DNA of 64,000 bases from contig NZ_WRXO01000006.1 of assembly GCF_009758125.1 (NCBI RefSeq), forward strand, positions 62,001-126,000, read 5' to 3'. Made by a program: the position numbers and the translations under genes. This document shows, piece after piece, positions 34,001 through 43,000 of the stretch (position 1 is the first letter of the stretch; each line of letters begins with the position of its first letter). The stretch comes from Chitinophaga oryziterrae (lineage in GTDB: Bacteria > Bacteroidota > Bacteroidia > Chitinophagales > Chitinophagaceae). The notes below the pieces were generated by a model that searched no databases, was not told the origin of the DNA, and saw only the letters and a list, made by a program, of their open reading frames with translations.

Positions 34001-37000
34001 ATGGGATATTTTCCAGTTGTCAGCCGGTTGCACCTGTTGAAAGGGAATGCCGTCAGTTGTATGAATGATGGTTCGTAATGCTTCATGCCTTGCAACAATG
34101 CTGCGTAATGCATCTTCCAACGCTGTTACATTCAATGCTCCATTCAATTCCAGAATGGCTGGCATATGGAACTGTGTGCTGCCGGTTAGTTGATCCAGGA
34201 ACCATAGCCGTTCCTGATTAAAGGATAATGGGATCAGCGCAGGGCGCATAGTAGCCGTGATGGCTGGCATTGCCGTTAGGGGTGCCTTCTCGTGAATGAA
34301 AGCGGCCAGTTGTTGTATCGTAGGGTTGTGGAACAGGTCTTTTACAGATAGTTCTACTGACAATCCTTTCCGGATGGCCGCTGTAGCCCTCATTGCCAGA
34401 AGAGAATGTCCTCCCAACTCAAAAAAGCTATCTGTTGCACTGATCCTGTCGATATGCAGTAATGTTGTCCATATGTTTTCCAATGTCTTTTCTATAGTGC
34501 CGGAAGGTGCTGCATAACTCTGCCGTGTAGACATACCAGTTACTGGTGGCAGTGCGGCTCTGTCAATTTTACCATTTGCATTCAGCGGCAGATTAGCCAG
34601 CGGGACTATATACGATGGGATCATATATTCAGGCAACTGCTGATGCATGAATAGTTGGAAGGTATCGTGATCGTAATCTGCTGCGGGCACAATATAGGCA
34701 ACCAGTTGTTTGCCTGCTGCCGGATGGAGGTGAATTGTAACATATACTTGTATAATGCCGGCATAACCATGCAATACCTGTTCTATTTCACCGGGTTCAA
34801 TACGATAGCCACGGATCTTGATCTGATCATCTGTACGGCCTGCGAAGAGGATGTTTCCATCTGCTTCCCATCTTGCAAGGTCGCCGGTTTTGTATAACCG
34901 TTCTCCAGCCCGGAAGGGATGCGGAATAAAGACCTGCGCCGTTAGTTCCGGTCTATTGAGATAGCCGCTGGCAACACCTGCGCCACCTACATATAATTCT
35001 CCCGGAATACCAATGGGTACCGGCTGTAAATAACTATCAAGAATGTACGCAGTCCGGTTATGTAATGGTTTACCTATAGGTATTTGTACCGGAAGATTTT
35101 CCGGTTTTATAAGATAGCTTAAGGAGAAGGTGGTGTTTTCCGTAGGACCGTAAATATTACGGACTTCAATATGGGGATATGCTGCAATTAGTTGTTTGAC
35201 ATGTTTTTCGGATAATTTTTCCCCTCCGGATAAAATATTCTTTAATGTGGAGAATACAGTAATGTCAGTATCTATCAGTTGATTAAACCAGCTGGTAGTA
35301 AAGAACATTTTGGTGATAGTATTCTTTTGGAGAATTGTTTTCAATACGTTCACGTCCAGTAATTCCTGTTCTTCACTCAGCACCAGTTTACCACCATTCA
35401 GCAGCATGCCCCAGTATTCAAATGTTGTGGCGTCAAAAGCTACAGACCCTGCGGACAATACCGCATCTTCCGGATGAAAGCTCATATAACCCGGTTCGCA
35501 GACCAGGCTGGTTACATTGCGGTGTGTTACCAGCACTCCTTTGGGGCGCCCTGTGGATCCTGAAGTGTACATCACATACGCAAGGTCTGCAGGTTGCACA
35601 GGATGGTGAAGAGTCGCAGCATCAGTCAATTCCTTTAATTCATCAACATTAATAATCCGGACAGATGTATGTTTAGCGCTTATTCTTTCTGCAAATCTGT
35701 TGCTGGTGAGGATGACAGTACTGCCTAAATCCTCCAGCATAAAGGTGATTCTTTCATCCGGATAAGCTGCATCAATGGGGGCATAGGCAGCTCCCGCTTT
35801 AAGTACCGCGAGCAATGCGATCATCATATCCAGGGAGCGGGGTATGATAATCGGAATGAGGGTACCCGGTTTTATCCCCTGTTGTATTAAACAGGCTGCC
35901 AGCCGGGAAGACTGCATATCCAATGCTCTGTAACTGAGCGTGTTGTCGCCTGCTACTACGGCAATGGCATCCGGATATATCGCTACCTGTTGCAGAAAAA
36001 GGTCAATAATAGAGGAATTGACGGGGTAATCTCTTTGTGTATCATTAAAGGAATGAATCAATACATGGCGGTTTTCCTGATCAGATAAGGATAACTGGCC
36101 GATATTAACTTGAGGATCATCAATGATGGCGCGCAGTAATTGCTCATAGTAACAGCTCATTTGTTCTATGGCAACAGCCGTAAACAGATCAGTGCAATAT
36201 TCTATGGCTAACTGAAGGCCGCTTGCGGTTTCTCTGAGCGAGAATGTCAGATCAAATTTAGACGTTTTATTTTGCAGCGGTTCAGAGAAGGCTTTCATCT
36301 GACCTATCTGAAGGTGGTCCAATTCCGGGGTATTCTCCAGCGTAAACATTACCTGGAATAATGGATGGCGGCCTGTTTGTTTGCCTGCAGCCAACGCTTC
36401 TACTACTTTTTCAAAAGAAATATCCTGATGGTCGAAGGCGGATAGGATCGTATGATTTACCTGCCGCAGATTGTTTATAAAAGATGATGATGCCTGTAAT
36501 GATGTCCGCAAGGCTACGGTATTGGTAAAGAAACCGATTAGCGCAGCCGCTTCATCACTTGTTCTGCCGGCAACAGGCGTCCCCACGCAAATATCTGTCT
36601 GGCCGGAATAACGGTATAACAATACTTTGAAGGCAGTGAGCAGGGTGGTGAAAATAGTAACGCCTTCCTGACGCCCCAGGGTACGGAGTGCGTCTGATAT
36701 AACAGGAGACAATCTGGTTGTATGCGTTGCTCCACGGGTACTCTGTATGGGGGGCCGCGGATAATCTGTTGGTAATTCCAAAGGTGCCACCGCAGCCAAT
36801 TGCTGTTTCCAGTATTGAAGTTGCTTATCTTTCAGATCTCCAGACAGGTAAGACCGTTGCCAGATTGCATAGTCGGCATATTGAATTACAGGGTCTTTTA
36901 ATGCAGGAAGCTGACCGGTACTGAATGCATTGTATAAGACAGTCAGTTCCTGGATCAGGATCCCGGTGGACCATCCGTCTCCTGCAATATGATGAATCGT

Positions 37001-40000
37001 AAGTAATAGCAGATATTGTGCAGTATCCTGCCGGGTGAGTTGTACCCGCAGCATATGATCTTCTTTTAGATTGAAAGGACGATCTGCCCATGCCTGGATC
37101 GTAATTTCATCAGCGGGGTATTCGTATTCCTCCCATTCCCACAGATCTTTTGGTAATATCTGTTGATAAGCGTTGCCGTCTTTTTCTGCAATGACCGTGC
37201 GTAATACTTCGTGTCTGTTCACGATAGTACGGAATGCAGCCAACAGTGCTGGTTTATCGAGGTTTCCGGATAATCTGACAGCTCCGGTGATATGATAATG
37301 GGTACTTCCTTCCATTTGATCGATAAACCACAAACGTTCCTGTCCAAAGGATAATGGAATATGTGATGGTCTTGTTTGTACAGTTAGCGGAGGCAGCAGG
37401 TCTGTAGTTGCTTTTTGCTGAATAAACAAGGCCTGTTGGGAAATAGTTCGTTGTTCAAATATTGCCTTTATTGGTACTTCTATGGCAAAGGTTTTGCGGA
37501 AAGCGGCTACCAGCCGCATGGAGAGCAGGCTATTGCCACCTGTTGCGAAGAAATCATCGTATATTCCTGGCTGTTTGATGCCTAAAAGTCCGGTCCATAT
37601 GGCGGCTATTGTCATTTCAGTCTGATTCCGTGCTGCTACCCAGGGTTGGTCAGATAAGGCCAGGGTAGGAGCAGGCAATTCCTTTCTGTCTATTTTACCA
37701 TTTGAAGTAAGGGGTAGCTGATCCAGCGCAATCAACAGGGAAGGCACCATATATTCAGGTAGTGCAGATTGCAGATCGGTTAGTAAGGCTTCCCTGTTAA
37801 ATATTCCTTCCGGTACGAGGTAAGCCAGCAGCCGTGGATTGTTTTGTGTGTCTTTATCTGCTATAACAACAGCTTCTTTTACGAGAGGACTGCGTAGCAG
37901 TACACTTTCAATTTCACCGATCTCTATTCTGAATCCCCGTATTTTTACCTGGTCATCAATTCTTCCGAGGTATTCAATATTTCCATCCGGCATCCATCTG
38001 GCATAGTCACCGGTTTTATATAATCTGCCGGCTATATCAGGCCGGAAGCTATCTGTTATGAATTTCTCTATATTGAGTGCTGCTCTGTTCAGATATCCTC
38101 TGGATACCTGAACGCCGCCTATATGGAGTTCGCCTGTAACGCCTACCGGCAATACTTTGCCGGCTTTGTCCAGGATATAAAGCCGGGTATTGCTGATTGG
38201 TTTGCCGATCGGCACCAGGTCAATGGCGACCTGTTTTGGTGCACACCAGCAGGTAACATCTATGGCCGCTTCAGTAGGGCCATAGAGATTATATAATGTT
38301 GCTGCAGGAATATTATAATGTACATCCAGTACCTGCTGCGCTCTTAAGGCTTCTCCGCTGCATATGATGCGTTGCAGTGGGAGCTTGTCTTCCGGGGCAA
38401 CAGTTTCCAGAAAAACTTGCAGCATGGAAGGTACAAAATGGATGGTTGTAATATTATAGTAAAGGATAGCCGCTTTTAAATATGCTGCATCTTTATGCCC
38501 CTGTGGCTTGGCAAATACCAACTGTGCGCCTGTAACTAAGGGCCATAGCAATTCCCATACGGATACGTCAAAGCTGTATGTTGTTTTTTGTAGTACGCTG
38601 TCAGTAGCTTCCAGACCAAAATAATCCTGCATCCAGCGCAACCTGTTTACAATACCACGATGTTCATTCATGACTCCTTTGGGCTGGCCGGTGGAACCGG
38701 AGGTATAGATAACATATGCCAGGTGATGTGCCTGCACGTTGGCGGGAGCCTGTGGAAGAAGGGTGTTGGCTGGAGGCAACTCCTGTGGAAGAACTATTTC
38801 AATATCTTCTGTCAGATAACCTAATGCCGGCAGATGTTTTGTATGAGTGATCAGTAGACGGGCCTGTGTATCTTTCAGCATGAAGATAATACGGGCCGCC
38901 GGAAAATCCGGATCTACAGGTACATAAGCTCCTCCTGCCTGGAGAATGGCAAGAATGCTGATAATCATATCAGGAGACCGTTCCAGACATAAGGGAACAA
39001 GGACATCAGGCCCTACTCCTTTATGTTGCAGATATAACGCAAGATGCGAGACTTTTTCCTGTAACTGCGCATAGGTCAGTACCTCCTCTTCAAAAAGAAC
39101 AGCAGGAGCATCGGGAGTAAGTGCTACCTGTGCCTGGAACAAGTCAGGTAAAGTAGTTGCTTCATAATCAACATCAGTATTGTTGAAGCTTTCCACGATC
39201 AGTTGCTGTTCCTGTGTGGTTATCCAGGAGATGTCTTTTAATTGTTGCGCAGGTGCTATGGCAAACTGGTTAAGCATTTCCTGCAGATGCCCTGCTATAG
39301 CCTGTATATATTCATCCCTTAGCAGAGATGCATTATAACTGAATTGAAACTGCAAGCTGTTACCTGCAGTCACATTGATGGTGAGAGGGTAATTACTTTG
39401 CTCTGTTACTGCAATTTGTTGTAAAGACAGCTGCCAGTCTTTTGCAGTAATAATTTTATTTACCGGATAATTTTCAAATACCAGGAGGGTGTCAAAGATT
39501 TCTCCCTGTATACCGGTGATACGCTGAACGTCGGAGAGGGAGATATGCTGATATTTATAATGCTGCAGCTGCTGCTGTTGAATACCCTGTAACCAGGTAT
39601 CAGTCGAGCTTTGCTCATCCACCGTGATACAGAAGGGAATGGTGTTGATAAAAAGCCCGGCTCTTTGTTCTACTTGTGTCAGTTGTGCTGGTCTGCCGGA
39701 AACTGTGATACCATATATCACTTCCTTATTGCCGGTATAGCGGTATAACAGATATGCCCATATGCCTTGTACGAGCGTATTGAGAGTGATGTGCTTTTGC
39801 TGAATATATTGCTGAATGTGTGCTGTTGTTTGTGCGTTTATATCCAGCGTGTGTACATAGTATTGGCCGGTACCCATGTTGCGGCTGGCCGATGCCGGGA
39901 TAAAAGGTAATAAAACCGGGGTACTGAAATTTTGCAGGGTTGTCTTCCAATACTGCCATTCTTGCTGTATCGGACGATGCTGCAGGTATCGGAGGAAGTC

Positions 40001-43000
40001 TGCATGATTGTCCGGCATTTGTGGTATAAGTGGCTGCTGTCTGAAGAGCAGCTCATATGTTTGCAGGAGTTCCTGCAACAAAACAGCTACAGACCAGCCA
40101 TCCAATAAGATATGATGGAAGGTCCACAGCAGATGATAGCTGCTGTCGCTGGTACGGATAAGCGTTATGCGCATGGGTAATGCCTCCTGCAGCATAAAGC
40201 CCTTTTGACGGTCTTTTGCAGTGTAGGTGGTTATAGCGGTATCCTGTGCCTCCGGATCAAGCTGGCGGAAGTCTTCAAAGAAAACAGGCAGGTTTATTTT
40301 ATCATGAACAACCTGCAGTGGGATACTGGTGAAGTCATGATGAAATGTCGTACGAAGTGCGCTATGTTTTTGCAGGAGGAGTTCCCAGCTTTGCAGAAAG
40401 ATATCCTGCTGAAGCTTTGGAATGCTGGCTGATAGTTGATCTATATAAGTTCCGGCATTCTGATGGTATAGGCTATGAAATAACATGCCCTCCTGTAAGG
40501 CACTCAACCGGTAAAGCCCTGTTACATGCTGTCGTCTGGTGCTGTTCATCCAGGTGCTGTCCAGAAATTGATCCAGTTCTTCGTTGGTTAGTACATCACC
40601 AAGATCGAAATCTGCCGGTGTATATACGGCGCTTATGCCGGCCTGTTCTGCACAATGATGGATAAGTGTTGTAAGTTTTTGTTCAAACAGTGTTGTAAGT
40701 GACCGGATGCTGGCTTCATGGAAGTGTTTAGTGCTGTATTGCCATTGTAATTGAAGTGTATCACCGGCTATAATGCTATTGATGCTGATCTTCTCTTTTA
40801 TAATAAAGTCTTCGTGTGTATATGCTCCCAGGGCGACGGCCTTATCCATTTGTCCCAGGTAGTTAAACACAATATCCCATGGAGTGGATGCCTGCAGGGA
40901 AGGTTGTTGATATGTATAACGGAGCAGACCGTAGCCGATGCCTTTATCTGGAGTCTTCCGTAATTGTTCTTTTATCTCTCTGACAGCCTTACCTGGTGTA
41001 ATATTAGGAGGAAGAGACAGCGCTACGGGAAACATAGAGGTAAACCAACCTGTGGTACGGCTCACATTCAGTTCTGTTATGCTGTCCTCGCGGCCATGAC
41101 CTTCTAACCCGATTACAACCTGGTTTATTTGTTTCCAGTCGGAGAGGGCCAATAGTAAGGCGGTAAGAAGGACGTCGCTGATATTCGTGTGATAGGCCAG
41201 TGGAGCTTCCTGTGACAGAAGCCGGGTAATGGCCGGATTTAACCGGGTGGTTATTTTGTGTGTATCCTTTGCTGTTAGTTCTGGTGAATAAATCCTGTCG
41301 GTAGGTAATGGCTGATATTTTGCCATCACCAACTCCCACCAGGGCAGTTGTGACAGGAAGCGTGGTTGCAGCGGTGCGGCTGTCAGAGCCTGCTGCCACT
41401 GGCGGTAGGAGGCCGTCTTTGGAGTGCCGGCGATAGTAGAAGTAGATTGCGACAGGATAGCAAACAGGTCTTCTGTCAGAATCCGCCATGATATGCCATC
41501 TACCGCCAGGTGATGAATTACCAGCAGTAATTTGTTCCGGCTGGTTCCTGTAATGAATAGAATAGCAGAAAGCAGTTGTCCATGTTGAATATCCAGCTGA
41601 TCTGACAATAAGCTGGCATAGGTAGCAACAGTATCCTGAATGGCGTCTTCCGTGTTGTTTTCCGGAATAAAGGTGACCACTTCTGTTTTAGTGGGGGTTC
41701 CGTAGTATTGTTCATTGGCGGCGTAATAGAAACGCAGGGAATCATGTTGCAGCAGCAGTTGGTCTAGTGCCAGGGAAATGACAGGTGCAGTGATAGTCCT
41801 GTTTATATCTATCGTGGCATACTGGGTAAGCATTGCCTGTCCGGATTGTGCATGCTCCAGGTACCACTGTTGTACAGGCAGCCATCCACAGTTACCTGTT
41901 AACGTTCCCTGTTCTCCGATAACTGGTGTTTCAGTCTGATCATGTATTATATTCGCAAGTGCAGCAATGTGCTGATAGGTAAAAATATCTTTCGGTTGTA
42001 ATTGATATCCAAACTTGCGGACGCGGCTGATAATCTGCAAAGTATTGATAGAATCACCACCCAGCTCAAAGAAATTATCATAAACACCTATACGGGGAAT
42101 GTCCAGCAGTTCCTGCCAGATGTCAATCAGTCTTGCTTCTGTTTCATTGCGGGGAGCTACATATATTTGCCGGGCAGTCACTTCCATTTGAGGATCCGGC
42201 AAGGCTTTTTTATTGATTTTACCGCTGGGTGTCAGTGGAAGTTCGTTTAGTTCCATTAATAAAGAGGGGATCATATATTCCGGCAGCTGCGCTCGCAGGA
42301 AAAGAAGTACATTTTCTTTATCAAAGACATCTGCCGTTACTACGTAAGCTATCAGACGTTTGTTTCCCTGCTTGTCATGATTCACTGTCACTGCTGCCTG
42401 GCGAATTTGTGAATGCTTTAATAACAGGTTTTCAATCTCTCCTAATTCTACCCGGAAGCCACGGATCTTTACCTGTTCATCCATTCTTCCCAAGTATTCA
42501 ATATTGCCATCAGGCAGCCACTGGCATAAGTCGCCCGTACGATATAATCTGCTGCCAGGGAGCGTATTAAACGGATCATTGATAAATTTCTCTGCAGTTA
42601 AGGCGGCGCGGTTAAGATACCCGCGGGCTACCTGTACCCCTCCGATATGTAATTCCCCGGCTACTCCTATGGGGCTGGGGTTTCCTGATTTGTCCAGTAT
42701 ATAAAGTTGTGTATTGGTTATGGGTTTACCTATCGGCACTATCTGGAGTTCCTGTAAGCCCTTGTCCGCGTGCCAGCAGGTAACTTCAATCGCAGCTTCA
42801 GTTGGCCCGTATAAATTATATAGTTCGGCTTCTGGTAATGTGTTCCGGAATGAAATTACCTGTTGTGGCTGTAATGCCTCCCCGCTGCAGATAACACGTT
42901 TCAGAGAGGGAACTGTTCCGGGTAGAATATTTTCCAGGAACATGTTCAACATGGAAGGGACAAAATGCAGGGTGGTAATATGAAAGTGGTTGATGACGGT

